From the NCBI GenBank assembly GCA_013002535.1, contig JABDJK010000013.1, positions 1-59,569 of the forward strand: a stretch of 59,569 nucleotides of DNA, read 5' to 3'. This document shows positions 28,354-37,066 of this stretch, one piece after another. The notes beneath the pieces were generated by a model that worked only from the letters and a program-made list of their open reading frames with translations, had not been told where the DNA came from and searched no databases. The position numbers were made by a program, and so were the translations under genes. Each line of letters opens with the position of its first letter. Position 1 is the stretch's first letter. The DNA comes from Hyphococcus sp. Lineage in GTDB: Bacteria > Pseudomonadota > Alphaproteobacteria > Caulobacterales > Parvularculaceae.

Positions 28354-29514
28354 TTAGCCGCAGGCGCCTTCCATTTCGGTAATCCATTCAGCGATCAAGG
28401 CGACGCCTTCGTCGTGGGCGACGGCGCGGCCAAGTTCTGGCATCATCGCGCCCGGATCAGTCGTTTCCATACGAAAGAGCGTGATCGATTGCTCCGGCGC
28501 GCCGGGCGTTAGCCCATACGGGCGTCCGCCCGTGCCGCCGCCCGCGGCGATGGGCGATTTGCAACGACCGAGCGCAGGGCCTGAAGCGTCTGGTTTGAGA
28601 TTTAATCCGGATGTGTCCGCCGGGCCGACCGGATTGTGGCAGTGGGAGCAATTGATATCGAGATAGGCGCGCGCACGGGCGTCTAAGCTTGCGGTCTCGT
28701 CCTGCCAGTCGGCGTTCTTCGGCGCGGCCCCGGCGTTTGAAAAATCGCCGGTCAATAATCCTGCGGCAATCCAGTGGTCGAGTTGATTGAGGCCGTGTGA
28801 ATAGTTTGATCGTTTGTTGAGATGGCTCGCCTTCAGCCCAATCGGCTGGATTTCCTTTGTGGTGGCGTTGGTTGCATGGCAGGCAGCGCATTGATTCACA
28901 TTCGGCACCAGATAAGCAAAGGCTTCGCGTTCGTCGTCGTCGCGCACCAGGGTCATTGGTTTAATGTCGCCGGTGCGTTTCAATACCGCGTCGGTCTGTT
29001 CTTCATTCCAGACATAGGCGAGGGCGTCCCATTTAGCCTCGCGGCGCACCAGCAGGCGCGTTTCGACAAGCTGGAATTTTGAAAGCGGCAGTGACATCTG
29101 CGATAGACGCGGCGCCTCGCCGATAGTTACCACGCCGTCCCACTCATCATTCTCGCGCGGATAATAAAATGTTTTCGTAACGACCGTGCCGACAGGAAAA
29201 TCAAATGGCCCGTCGGGATCGTAAGAGACAGTCTTTCCGTCGGGCGTCCAAAGGGTGCGCAATTTCAATGCGTAGTCGGAAAACAATGGCGTTGCGAGAT
29301 CGTAGGGTAAGACGCCTTCATTGACGAACAGATGTCCGTCGCCTTCGAAGACCATGCCCCAGTCGGAAAGGCTCTCGGGGTTTTCGTCAGCGTGGAAAAC
29401 GGGCTTAACGTCAGCGGAACAGGCAGTGACGAGAAAGCATAGTATGACGGCCCACACCTCCCCTTGGAAAGGGGAGGTCGAAAATTGCGCAGCAAATTTT
29501 CGGGTGGGGATCAT
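28354..29514 (-). CDS. Dihaem c-type cytochrome lipoprotein, SO2930/HNE_0200-type family
   Basis: A 386-residue protein with a lipobox (LVTAC, Cys32) and two haem c motifs, CAACH (209-213) and CSHCH (289-293). The N-terminal domain has GVLPYDLATPLFSDYALKLRTLW and the C-terminal part GGRPYGLTPG; both match a family that I recall as the dihaem cytochrome always found beside a beta-helix protein in Shewanella and Hyphomonas. It should sit in the periplasm or on the outer membrane. Function is unknown; an electron-transfer partner of the beta-helix protein is a guess. Residues ~4-20 (PTRKFAAQFSTSPFQGEV) are encoded by a family B palindromic repeat, and no clear ribosome site precedes the ATG, so the original start may have been displaced. 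Confidence 0.85.
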   Translation of the reverse strand: MIPTRKFAAQFSTSPFQGEVWAVILCFLVTACSADVKPVFHADENPESLSDWGMVFEGDGHLFVNEGVLPYDLATPLFSDYALKLRTLWTPDGKTVSYDPDGPFDFPVGTVVTKTFYYPRENDEWDGVVTIGEAPRLSQMSLPLSKFQLVETRLLVRREAKWDALAYVWNEEQTDAVLKRTGDIKPMTLVRDDDEREAFAYLVPNVNQCAACHATNATTKEIQPIGLKASHLNKRSNYSHGLNQLDHWIAAGLLTGDFSNAGAAPKNADWQDETASLDARARAYLDINCSHCHNPVGPADTSGLNLKPDASGPALGRCKSPIAAGGGTGGRPYGLTPGAPEQSITLFRMETTDPGAMMPELGRAVAHDEGVALIAEWITEMEGACG

Positions 29515-29577
29515 CTATAAATTTGGGGACAATTGATCCCCTCCCTAACCCTCCCCTTTTTAAGGGGCGGGGTTTTC
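29455..29577. repeat. Palindromic repeat, family B copy 1, running into the cytochrome gene
   Basis: It comprises ACCTCCCCTTGGAAAGGGGAGGT (hairpin, 29456-29478), CGAAAATT-N8-AATTTTCG (29479-29502), GGTGGGG, and then CCTCCCTAACCCTCCCC with AAGGGGCGGGG. The same modules occur at 47287-47410 in the opposite orientation. The left 60 bases are translated as the first 20 residues of the dihaem cytochrome; the right half separates it from the beta-helix gene. Confidence 0.65.
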
Positions 29578-29578
29578 T

Positions 29579-30805
29579 TCACTCCGCCAAAGGTCCCGTG
29601 AGCGCCACTGGTGGAAGTTTTTCAAACGCGCAATCATGCGAACTGTCATCGACGATGCGCGGGTTGGCGTTTCCATTAGGGCCATCAACATTGATGACTT
29701 TGGCGTGACCGTTTTGAACGCACAGGACAGGGCCGTCGTTGGCGCGCGCCGGATTAACATAACCGTCCCAGAGCACATCGGGGAGGCGACCCAAAGGACC
29801 GACCATGGCGACTTTCAATGCTTGCAGGTCCAGTCCATCCGGGTTGTTGCCGCCGCCGTCAAAGCGATTGTCATAGATATAAATCTGCTCCGGGTAAGGG
29901 TCGAAATCGTCCGCGACGCCAGCCTGATCGATCTCGGCGGAAAAAGCGCTGGCGATGATGACATTCGCCGTCTTGTTGTCGCGAATGTCATTGTCAAAAA
30001 TTTCGACCTGGTCGTTGGAGTTTACAACGACGCCGGACCCCGCCGGGATTGACGCCACCGGCGTTCCTTCATGGCCGAAATTTTTCGTGTTGTTCTCATA
30101 GACCTCGTTGTTGTAAACGCGGGTGCGCGCGCCAGGTTGTTTCAAATTCGGCATGTTGAACACCAAAATACCGCCAGTATTGTTGGTTGCGACATTGCCA
30201 TAGACATCGGCGTCAAACGTGTTTTCGATTTCAATGCCGGCGACATTGTATTCCGCGCGGTTGTTGCGCACAACGACGTTTTCTGATTGCCCAATATAGA
30301 GGCCGGCGTCGGCGGCGGCGATGGCGACGTTTTCTTCCATCAATACGTTTTTGGTTTGCACCGGGTAAATGCCATAGGCGCCGTTCTCGGTTTTTGGCCC
30401 GCCGGTCCATTCCGTGCGCACGCGGCGGATTATAATATTTTCGCCTTCAGAAATTTTCAGCGCATCGCCTTTAGTGTCTTCAATGGCAAGGTCTTCAATG
30501 GTGAAATCACTGGCGGTGACGAGCAACCCTTCGGCGCCGGCAATCTGGCCTTTGAATGAAAGGATAGATTTATCCATGCCCGCGCCGCGAATGGTGACGC
30601 CGTCGACGTTGAGACTCAACGAACGGTCAAATGAAAACGCACCCTCGGGAATTTCAATGACGTCGCCGGGTTCAGCATCGATCAACTGTGTGAGGAGGGT
30701 TTCCTGGTAGGAGGCGTCAGTGGTCGATACGGAATCTTGCGTCTCCTGTGAACATGCGATCAACGCCAAGAATGCCGGAAGAATAAAGATTGTTCGATAA
30801 TGCAT
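29579..30805 (-). CDS. Parallel beta-helix lipoprotein (SO2929-type)
   Basis: A protein of about 408 residues with a lipoprotein signal (FLALIAC) and a right-handed parallel beta-helix of repeated short strands (VTIRGAGMDKSIL, NVLMEENVAI, NVVVRNNRAEYN, DVYGNVATNNTGGI), as in NosD-like/pectate-lyase-fold proteins. The family regularly neighbours the dihaem cytochrome found here directly downstream; I recall the pair as linked protein families with no assigned role. It is probably periplasmic or surface-attached and may bind carbohydrate or metal. The ATG at 30805 gives the best lipoprotein signal, with GGGATGG upstream. It is the first gene of a three-gene operon. Confidence 0.85.
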   Translation of the reverse strand: MHYRTIFILPAFLALIACSQETQDSVSTTDASYQETLLTQLIDAEPGDVIEIPEGAFSFDRSLSLNVDGVTIRGAGMDKSILSFKGQIAGAEGLLVTASDFTIEDLAIEDTKGDALKISEGENIIIRRVRTEWTGGPKTENGAYGIYPVQTKNVLMEENVAIAAADAGLYIGQSENVVVRNNRAEYNVAGIEIENTFDADVYGNVATNNTGGILVFNMPNLKQPGARTRVYNNEVYENNTKNFGHEGTPVASIPAGSGVVVNSNDQVEIFDNDIRDNKTANVIIASAFSAEIDQAGVADDFDPYPEQIYIYDNRFDGGGNNPDGLDLQALKVAMVGPLGRLPDVLWDGYVNPARANDGPVLCVQNGHAKVINVDGPNGNANPRIVDDSSHDCAFEKLPPVALTGPLAE

Positions 30806-30827
30806 ATTGCCCATCCCAGAAGCCGCC

Positions 30828-30889
30828 CATTCCCGCGAAAGCGGGAATCTATGGATAGCTTATAGTGGATTCCCGCTTTCGCGGGAATG
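30828..30889. repeat. Palindromic repeat, family D copy 1
   Basis: Two perfect 22-bp arms in inverted orientation (CATTCCCGCGAAAGCGGGAATC, 30828-30849; its reverse complement at 30868-30889) are separated by 18 bases. Each arm is itself a TTCCCGC...GCGGGAA hairpin. It lies between the purQ stop and the beta-helix gene and may end the purSQ transcript. A single related arm is at 46424-46443. Confidence 0.7.
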
Positions 30890-30914
30890 AGCGGTTACAG
30901 TGAACAGGGAATTT

Positions 30915-31577
30915 TTAAGCCGCCGCGTCGAGCACGCCTTTGAAAAACGCTGCGCCGTCCATGCCGCCGAGGAGCGGTGAGATCATGCGTTCCGGATGGG
31001 GCATCATGCCGAGAACATTGCCCGCATCATTGATAACGCCCGCAATATCGTGGGCAGAGCCGTTGGGATTATCGACATAGCGAAAGGCAATGCGACCATC
31101 GCTTTCGAGGCGGTCAAGGGTTTCGTCGTCGGCGAAGTAATTCCCGTCATGATGCGCGACGGGGTAATTCACAAATTGACCGTTTTCAAAGCCTGAGGTG
31201 AACATCGACTGCGAATTTTCGACGCGCAAAGTCACCGTGCGGCAAACGAAATTGAGCGACTTGTTTCGCAGTAGGGCGCCCGGGAGCAAGCCCGACTCGC
31301 ACAAAATTTGAAATCCATTGCAAATGCCAAGCACCGGCGTTCCGGCATTCGCCTTGTCGATAACGCTCTTCATGATCGGCGATTTCGCGGCCATAGCGCC
31401 GGAGCGCAAATAGTCGCCATAGGAAAACCCGCCTGGCAAAACGATGAAATCCGTCTCCGGCAAGTCACTGTCACCATGCCAAACCATCGCCGGCGCTTTG
31501 CCCGTTGCTTGTTCCAGCGCGACGGCGACATCGCGGTCGCAATTGGAAGCGGGAAAGACAATGACGGCTGGTTTCAT
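30915..31577 (-). CDS. purQ: Phosphoribosylformylglycinamidine synthase, glutaminase subunit
   Basis: A 220-residue class I amidotransferase. The nucleophile is Cys86 in [10 protein letters not shown], with the His-Glu pair in [19 protein letters not shown] is the PurQ signature. With PurS and PurL it makes FGAM in step four of purine synthesis. The start is three bases after the purS stop, indicating an operon. purL does not follow; downstream there is a palindromic repeat and then the beta-helix operon on the same strand. Confidence 0.97.
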   Translation of the reverse strand: MKPAVIVFPASNCDRDVAVALEQATGKAPAMVWHGDSDLPETDFIVLPGGFSYGDYLRSGAMAAKSPIMKSVIDKANAGTPVLGICNGFQILCESGLLPGALLRNKSLNFVCRTVTLRVENSQSMFTSGFENGQFVNYPVAHHDGNYFADDETLDRLESDGRIAFRYVDNPNGSAHDIAGVINDAGNVLGMMPHPERMISPLLGGMDGAAFFKGVLDAAA

Positions 31578-31580
31578 CGC

Positions 31581-31823
31581 TTATGCCAATATCTCAATTG
31601 CGTAATTTTCCATCACCGGGTTCGCGAGAAGTCTTTTGCACATTTCTTCTGCTTTCGCCCGCGCCGACGGTTCATCGGTTTCGCTGAGTTTTAACTCAAT
31701 GACTTTGCCCTGACGGACGTCGCTGGCGCCGTCGAAACCGAGCCCGGAAAGGGCGCCCTCAATCGCTTTGCCTTGCGGGTCCAGAACGCCGTTTTTCAGG
31801 GTGATGGTGATTTTCGCTTTCAT
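31581..31823 (-). CDS. purS: Phosphoribosylformylglycinamidine synthase subunit PurS
   Basis: An 80-residue small subunit starting MKAKITITLKNGVLDPQGKAIEGAL. The conserved LDPQG and GFDGASDVRQGKVIEL are typical. It bridges PurQ and small PurL and helps channel ammonia. It lies immediately upstream of purQ. In many alphaproteobacteria purC and DUF1476 stand next to purS; here purC is about 4.2 kb away with unrelated genes between. Confidence 0.96.
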   Translation of the reverse strand: MKAKITITLKNGVLDPQGKAIEGALSGLGFDGASDVRQGKVIELKLSETDEPSARAKAEEMCKRLLANPVMENYAIEILA

Positions 31824-31936
31824 CTCGCCTCACGAGAAAATTTCCCGCAACCCCATACGCCGTGCCGTGAAAACACGCAACATTAGGCGCGGATTAGAAT
31901 CTGGGGTAAAACGCCGTCACAAATTCGGAGTGTCCA

Positions 31937-33367
31937 GTGATGATTCGACAGATTTTTCTTGCCGCCATGGCGGCCATATCAATTTCAACCGCTGCGGCAG
32001 CGGAGGTTGAGCGCACAGCCGACGAACAAATGGCCTTCGAAATCTATCGCACCATTATCGGCATGCGCACGGCGAAGGGCCACGGCATGGTCCCGGAAAT
32101 GGCTGCGTATCTCGCCGGCGAATTAAAATCGGCCGGCTTCAGCGACGACGATATTAACATCCTGCCGTTCGGCGAGACCGCGGGGATGACCGTGCATTAT
32201 CGCGGCGACGGATCCACCGATCTGAAACCGATCCTTTTCCTAGCCCACATGGATGTCGTCGATGCGAATCGCGACGACTGGGAATATGACCCCTTTGTTT
32301 TGCGCGAAGAAAATGGATATTTTCTGGGTCGGGGGACAGCCGACAATAAATACGGCGTCGCAAATCTAACTCAGACCTTCATGCGCTTGAAAAGAGACGG
32401 CTTCACACCGGTTCGTGATCTGGTTCTGGTTTTTTCGGGCGACGAAGAAACGGAAATGAATACGACGCGGATGCTCGCTTATGATCGTAAGGACCTAACC
32501 GACGCAGAATTCGCGTTAAACTCCGATGCGTCCGGCGGAGGCATAGATCCGGATGGAAATCCGCTGCCTTATTTGATGCAGTCAGCGGAGAAAACTTACG
32601 CAACATTTCTGGTGACGGCGAACAATCAGGGCGGGCATTCCTCGCGTCCGCGGCCTGACAACGCGATCTATGAGCTTGCAGATGCATTGAAAAAGATTCA
32701 AGGATTTGAGTTTCCGGTGGAAGCAAACTCTATCACGCGGGCCAGCATGATGGCGGACGGCAAAAAACTTGGCGGCGATCTCGGTAAGCATCTTGTTGCT
32801 TTTTCTGAAGACCCGACAAACAAAAAGGCGGTGAAATATTTCCGAAAAAATAACCGCTATGACAACATGATCGGAACAACTTGTGTTGCGACGATGCTGA
32901 ACGCGGGCCACGCTGAAAACGCTTTGCCGCAATCGGCGACGGCGACGGTCAACTGTCGCATCTTTCCCGGCAATGAAATCGAGGACGTTCGCAAGACGCT
33001 GGTAAAGGTCGTGGATAATGACGCCCTGACGATTGAACCGGCCGATGACCGCTATGTCGCCAGTCCGATTTCCGAGCCGCGGGAGGACGTAACGGCCGCG
33101 CTCGCGAAGGCGCTTCATTCGCGGTTTCCTGGTCTGGAGATTGTACCGTCCATGAGCGCCGGCGGCACCGATGGCATGCATTTTCGCCGCGCGGGCGTGC
33201 CGACATACGGCGCTGGCGGCGGCTTCGCCAAACCCGGCGACACATTCGCTCATGGGCTCAATGAGCGCGTGCAGGCGTCATCGTTTTATGGCGGGCTCGA
33301 TCATTGGATGATCCTGATCAAGGAAATCGCCGGGCCCAAAAGCGATAAGGCGTCGGCATCCGATTAA
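31937..33367 (+). CDS. Exported M20/M25/M40 family metallopeptidase
   Basis: A 476-residue protein with a signal peptide (MIRQIFLAAMAAISISTAAAA, cleavage before EVERT). Zinc ligands are seen in LAHMDVVDANRDDWEYDPF (His, Asp), GRGTADNKYG, SGDEETEM (catalytic Glu and ligand) and the C-terminal GGTDGMHFRRAGVPTYG. A dimerisation domain with GGHSSRP lies in the middle. It is a periplasmic carboxypeptidase or dipeptidase-type exopeptidase. The gene is divergent from purS and convergent with an AraC regulator, whose stop it overlaps by four bases. Confidence 0.9.
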   Translation: MMIRQIFLAAMAAISISTAAAAEVERTADEQMAFEIYRTIIGMRTAKGHGMVPEMAAYLAGELKSAGFSDDDINILPFGETAGMTVHYRGDGSTDLKPILFLAHMDVVDANRDDWEYDPFVLREENGYFLGRGTADNKYGVANLTQTFMRLKRDGFTPVRDLVLVFSGDEETEMNTTRMLAYDRKDLTDAEFALNSDASGGGIDPDGNPLPYLMQSAEKTYATFLVTANNQGGHSSRPRPDNAIYELADALKKIQGFEFPVEANSITRASMMADGKKLGGDLGKHLVAFSEDPTNKKAVKYFRKNNRYDNMIGTTCVATMLNAGHAENALPQSATATVNCRIFPGNEIEDVRKTLVKVVDNDALTIEPADDRYVASPISEPREDVTAALAKALHSRFPGLEIVPSMSAGGTDGMHFRRAGVPTYGAGGGFAKPGDTFAHGLNERVQASSFYGGLDHWMILIKEIAGPKSDKASASD

Positions 33368-34368
33368 ACCGACTTCAAATACTCCGTTGGCGATTGCTTG
33401 TACCACTTGCGAAAGGCGCGGGTGAACGCCGAGTGTTCGCTGTAACCGAGCGAGTGTGCGATTTCCGAAATCGATTGTTTTCTCTCATGTACGTATACTT
33501 CGCAGGCTTCCTTACGCACTTCTTCTAGGATTTCGCGAAAGGATGCGTCTTCCTCGGCAAGGCGCCGCCGCAATGTTCGTTCTGACATCTCCATTGCCGC
33601 CGCAGTTTTTGTGATCGATGGCGTTCCGTGATGAAGTGTTGTCAGAAGATAGTGACTGACTGCTTCAACGGTCGTTGCGCGTCGCTGAATCGATGTGATC
33701 GCTTTATCGAGGCGCTTCAGCAAAACAGATAACAACTGTGGATTTGAATTTGGCAGCGGCATATCAACAATGGTTTCGTCAAGAATCATTACGTCCACAC
33801 GTGCGTTGTATTCGATATCGCAGGCGAAAAGTTCCTTGCACTTTTCGTGGTGTGGCGGGCATGCGTGGCGGAATTGCATGCCAGCCATTTCCTGATCGTA
33901 GAGCCAGGTCAGCCATCGTCCGAACACGGCGTAACCGGCGAACGCCGCTTCGACAGCGGGGCGCATATATTCTGCATCCTCGGAATAGGTGCGAAAATAA
34001 ATATAGGCGTGGTCGCCCTCGACAGATAAATGCGTTTTTCCGAATTGTTGGGTCAGCGCCTGATATTTTTCATTGATCGCAAGCGCCTGACGAAGATTTT
34101 TTGATGAAGAGAATGCAAGGCCGATGTCGAGGAAAGTAGACGGCCTGAAATTTTTCCCGGCTTCAAGTCCAACAGATGTGTCTCCGGAGAGATCTGCCCC
34201 TAAATGCAAAAGCCCGATGGCTTTATCATTTGGAAATCGCCTGATGGGATTTTCAAATGGCGTATCGCCGGCCCCTAAAAATTCCAACAGCGGTTCCGGC
34301 GCACACCCGAGTTGAATGCAGGTGTTGTAATAGTATTTCAAATATCGCGCAGAAACGGTGCCTGTCAT
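33364..34368 (-). CDS. AraC family transcriptional regulator with arabinose-binding-like N-domain
   Basis: A 334-residue regulator. The first ~200 residues are the all-helical effector domain found in OruR/ArgR-type AraC proteins (FLDIGLAFSSSKNLRQAL, LTWLYDQEMAGMQFRHACPP). The C-terminal ~100 residues have two helix-turn-helix motifs (ITKTAAAMEMSERTLRRRL; ISEIAHSLGYSEHSAFTRAFRKW). It is divergent, across 360 bases, from a serine hydrolase gene that it may regulate (inference). Its TAA and the M20 peptidase TAA share four bases tail to tail. Confidence 0.92.
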   Translation of the reverse strand: MTGTVSARYLKYYYNTCIQLGCAPEPLLEFLGAGDTPFENPIRRFPNDKAIGLLHLGADLSGDTSVGLEAGKNFRPSTFLDIGLAFSSSKNLRQALAINEKYQALTQQFGKTHLSVEGDHAYIYFRTYSEDAEYMRPAVEAAFAGYAVFGRWLTWLYDQEMAGMQFRHACPPHHEKCKELFACDIEYNARVDVMILDETIVDMPLPNSNPQLLSVLLKRLDKAITSIQRRATTVEAVSHYLLTTLHHGTPSITKTAAAMEMSERTLRRRLAEEDASFREILEEVRKEACEVYVHERKQSISEIAHSLGYSEHSAFTRAFRKWYKQSPTEYLKSV

Positions 34369-34531
34369 CGGCTATATGTCCTTATCGGTTGCAGCTGGCG
34401 GTTTATACTTAGCCATTTTTTTTCAAAACTGGCCTCGGAGTTGTTGAAATGGCCGAAATCGTCAAGCACTTTGGTCGAAAATGTCAAGACATGATCAAAA
34501 CGGTCCAGTATTCAGGCGGTCTCGACGGATA

Positions 34532-34640
34532 ACAGCGGTCCCCGGCCGTTTTTTCCATCAGCCGGGGAGAGTGTGAGACAAACGTCTTGTGACTGGGGGA
34601 GAACTTTCACCGGACGCAATAAGTCAAACATCGGCTGTGA
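34532..34640 (+). promoter_or_regulatory. Structured leader or small RNA candidate upstream of the serine hydrolase
   Basis: The 360-base gap 34369-34728 holds no gene. In it ACAGC (34532) can pair with GCTGT (34634-34638) to close a domain. Inside are an 8-bp hairpin TCCCCGGC/GCCGGGGA (34539-34546 with 34561-34568) and a small AGAC/GTCT hairpin (34576-34587). A terminator follows at once. The layout is that of an attenuated leader or of a stand-alone small RNA. I could not match it to a known riboswitch or to 6S or SRP RNA. Confidence 0.35.
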
Positions 34641-34678
34641 GCCCGCGAATGACGCGTTAGCGTTGCTCGCGGGTTTTT
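34641..34678 (+). terminator. Intrinsic terminator ahead of the serine hydrolase gene
   Basis: CCCGCGA (34642-34648) pairs with TCGCGGG (34667-34673), with an inner ACGC/GCGT stem, followed by TTTTT. It stands about 50 bases upstream of the gene's start on the same strand. It would therefore cut off transcripts entering from upstream unless prevented. Confidence 0.75.
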
Positions 34679-34728
34679 CTTTTTCGGTTCAGGGCAATAG
34701 GCTGCGCAAAATTGAACAGGGGACCTTG

Positions 34729-35829
34729 ATGAGAAAAAACGCCGTAATTTTCGTTTGCAGTCTTTTTTTAATTTCTTGTTCCACGTCCGGCGGGCCGCAG
34801 ATCGATGCAGCTGGATGGCCGGAATGGGTTAATGCGAAAGACGCCGGTTTTTCCAAGGACGGTCTGACCGAACTCGATAGCGCCGTCGACGCCGGCAACA
34901 CGCAATCGATAATGGTCGTGAGCGATGGCCGCGTTGTCTACAGTTACGGCGATGTATCGCGTACGGAAGGATCTTATATTGCGTCCGTGCGAAAAAGCTT
35001 GCTGAGTATTCTGTATGGTATTTATGAGGCGCGCGGTGAAATTGAATTGAACGTAACTCTTGCCGACCTTGGTATTGACGATGTGAAAGGCCTAACTGAT
35101 AGGGAAAAACGAGCGACGCTGCACGACATAATTTCGGCGCGATCTGGGATATTTCACCCTGCGTCAAACGCCAGCGGAGTGACAGAAGCGGATCCTAAGC
35201 GCGGCGACCATGGGCCGGGAACTTACTACTGGTACAATAATTGGGACTTCAATGCGGCGGGCGGCATATTTGAGAAAATAACCGGGCGCGATATTTACGA
35301 CGCATTCAATGATCATCTCGCGAAACCCCTTGGCATGGAAGATTTTGATCTGGCCATTCATAAAGAAAAGGGCAAGTCCGGTGATCTGACCAAGTCAACT
35401 TTTCCCGCCTATCATTTTTATTCGTCAACGCGCGATCTTGCGCGCATTGGTCAGTTGATGATTGATAACGGCGAATGGAGAGGCGAAAGGATCGTTTCGC
35501 AGGAATGGGTCGAGCGAAGCACCGCAGCTATTACGCCAAACAGCGATATGAACCCCGAACGCTATCGGGAAAGCGGATTTGGCTATGGTTATATGTGGTG
35601 GGTGATGGACGACGCGCATTTCCCGCCGGCCTATCACGGCGGTTACGCCGCGCGCGGTCATTTTGGTCAATACATTGTTGTGCTTCCCGCAGTTGATTTA
35701 GTGATCGCGCACAAGACGCTGCCGGTGCGCTATAAGACGCCGGAGGAATATGAAGCAATCAACGTCACCTGGGACGAGATGCGGGTGTTGGTTGATTTAG
35801 CGCTGGCGGCGCGCCTTACGTTTGATTAG
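34729..35829 (+). CDS. Serine hydrolase lipoprotein (beta-lactamase/class C fold)
   Basis: A protein of about 366 residues. A lipoprotein signal ends FLISC (Cys17). The nucleophile motif SxxK is S86-V-R-K89, the YxN motif lies in YWYNNWDFN, and late Gly-rich segments (YHGGYAARGHFGQY) replace the KTG triad with HGG. This is the penicillin-binding-protein-like esterase/6-aminohexanoate hydrolase group, anchored in the envelope. I chose the ATG at 34729 for its AGGGGA site and signal peptide; the frame runs open to 34573 through the leader and terminator. It is divergent from an AraC-type regulator. Confidence 0.88.
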   Translation: MRKNAVIFVCSLFLISCSTSGGPQIDAAGWPEWVNAKDAGFSKDGLTELDSAVDAGNTQSIMVVSDGRVVYSYGDVSRTEGSYIASVRKSLLSILYGIYEARGEIELNVTLADLGIDDVKGLTDREKRATLHDIISARSGIFHPASNASGVTEADPKRGDHGPGTYYWYNNWDFNAAGGIFEKITGRDIYDAFNDHLAKPLGMEDFDLAIHKEKGKSGDLTKSTFPAYHFYSSTRDLARIGQLMIDNGEWRGERIVSQEWVERSTAAITPNSDMNPERYRESGFGYGYMWWVMDDAHFPPAYHGGYAARGHFGQYIVVLPAVDLVIAHKTLPVRYKTPEEYEAINVTWDEMRVLVDLALAARLTFD

Positions 35830-35876
35830 ATCGAATACCGCGATTCAATTATCCAGCGAAGCAGCAACAGAGCATA

Positions 35877-36016
35877 CCTCATGCTGAGGTGCGAGCCCGA
35901 CACGGCGAGCCTCAAAGGATGGTAACGAAGCGCTCTCGTGAATTATATCCCTGCGGCCATCCTTAGAGGCTTTTCCGGCAATAGGAGTTGCAGAATAAGG
36001 CGCCTCAGGATGAGGG
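35877..36016. repeat. Palindromic intergenic repeat, family A copy 2
   Basis: Outer arms CCTCATGCTGAGG and CCTCAGGATGAGG differ from perfect inverses by one base. Inner arms GCCTCAAAGGATGG and CCATCCTTAGAGGC are 13/14 inverse. The organisation is that of the copy at 4184-4329. It fills the gap between the convergent serine hydrolase and purC genes and ends one base before the purC stop codon. Confidence 0.75.
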
Positions 36017-36017
36017 T

Positions 36018-36797
36018 TTATTTCTCGTCGTTATCGCTGACGAGAACTGGACCCTTTGACCCGGCATTGCCATTCTCGCGCAACACGCCAAGTCGGCGTG
36101 CAACCTCGCGGTAACCATCAATCACATTGCCAAGGTCCTTCCGGAAGCGATCCTTGTCCATGATGTCGCCAGTTTCCAAGTCCCATAGTCGACAGCTGTC
36201 CGGACTGATTTCGTCTGCAACGATGAGACGCATCATGTCGCCTTCATACTGCCTGCCAAATTCAATTTTGAAATCGACGAGCTTGATACCGACGCCGGCA
36301 AAGAGGCCAGCCAAATAATCGTTGATGCGCAACGCTTGCGACATCATATCGTCGATCTCTTGCGGGTTCGCCCAGTTGAATGCGGTGATGTGCTCTTCGG
36401 AAACAATCGGGTCGCCTAGCTTGTCGTCTTTATAATAAAATTCGATGATCGAGCGGGGCAGGGCCGCACCGTCTTCGATGCCGAGGCGCTTGCAGATCGA
36501 ACCGGCGGCGTAATTGCGCACGACAACTTCAAGCGGGATGATCTCAACCTGGCGTACAAGTTGCTCACGCATGTTGACGCGCTTGATGAAATGGGTCGCA
36601 ACGCCAATGCGCTCCAGACCCGTCATCACGAATTCTGAAATCCGGTTATTGAGAACGCCCTTGCCCTCAAGAATATCGTGTTTTTGATTATTAAATGCCG
36701 TCGTATCGTCCTTGAAATACTGGATGATGGTGCCGGGTTCCGGTCCCTCAAAAAGAATCTTCGCCTTGCCTTCGTAAATTTGCTTGCGGCGGGCCAT
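36018..36797 (-). CDS. purC: Phosphoribosylaminoimidazole-succinocarboxamide (SAICAR) synthase
   Basis: A 259-residue SAICAR synthetase, slightly longer than the ~240-residue norm at the C-terminus ([15 protein letters not shown]). Conserved ATP- and substrate-site segments are seen: [41 protein letters not shown] and [11 protein letters not shown]. It joins aspartate to CAIR in purine synthesis. It is divergent from the zeta-inhibitor gene, an arrangement common in alphaproteobacteria. Confidence 0.97.
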   Translation of the reverse strand: MARRKQIYEGKAKILFEGPEPGTIIQYFKDDTTAFNNQKHDILEGKGVLNNRISEFVMTGLERIGVATHFIKRVNMREQLVRQVEIIPLEVVVRNYAAGSICKRLGIEDGAALPRSIIEFYYKDDKLGDPIVSEEHITAFNWANPQEIDDMMSQALRINDYLAGLFAGVGIKLVDFKIEFGRQYEGDMMRLIVADEISPDSCRLWDLETGDIMDKDRFRKDLGNVIDGYREVARRLGVLRENGNAGSKGPVLVSDNDEK

Positions 36798-37066
36798 TTT
36801 TTGGTAGTCCTTTCAAAGAGATATGCTGACGCTACGGTACAGCGCGTCACCCGGAGATAAGCACCCGATAGGCATTCCGCTAGCACGGGTTGCGCGGTCC
36901 GAGAAGCGAGCGGGTTTAAGCCTTTGGGCGGCCTTTGCAATCCCCTTTTTCGGCCGCAGGGGCGTTAAGGTGATTGCACCATGGCGATTGGGTTTATATG
37001 TACGGATGGAAGCGTTGATTCGGCAGTTCTCGTTACGCCGGCGCATATTCTGGAGACTTGAGTAAA

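Noticed and set aside
32582-33253. Minus-strand open frame (223 codons) inside the M20 peptidase gene
   Set aside because: Antisense to zinc-ligand motifs; no recognisable domain or ribosome site.
34573-34728. 52-codon upstream extension of the serine hydrolase
   Set aside because: It would run through the terminator and structured leader and would bury the lipoprotein signal.
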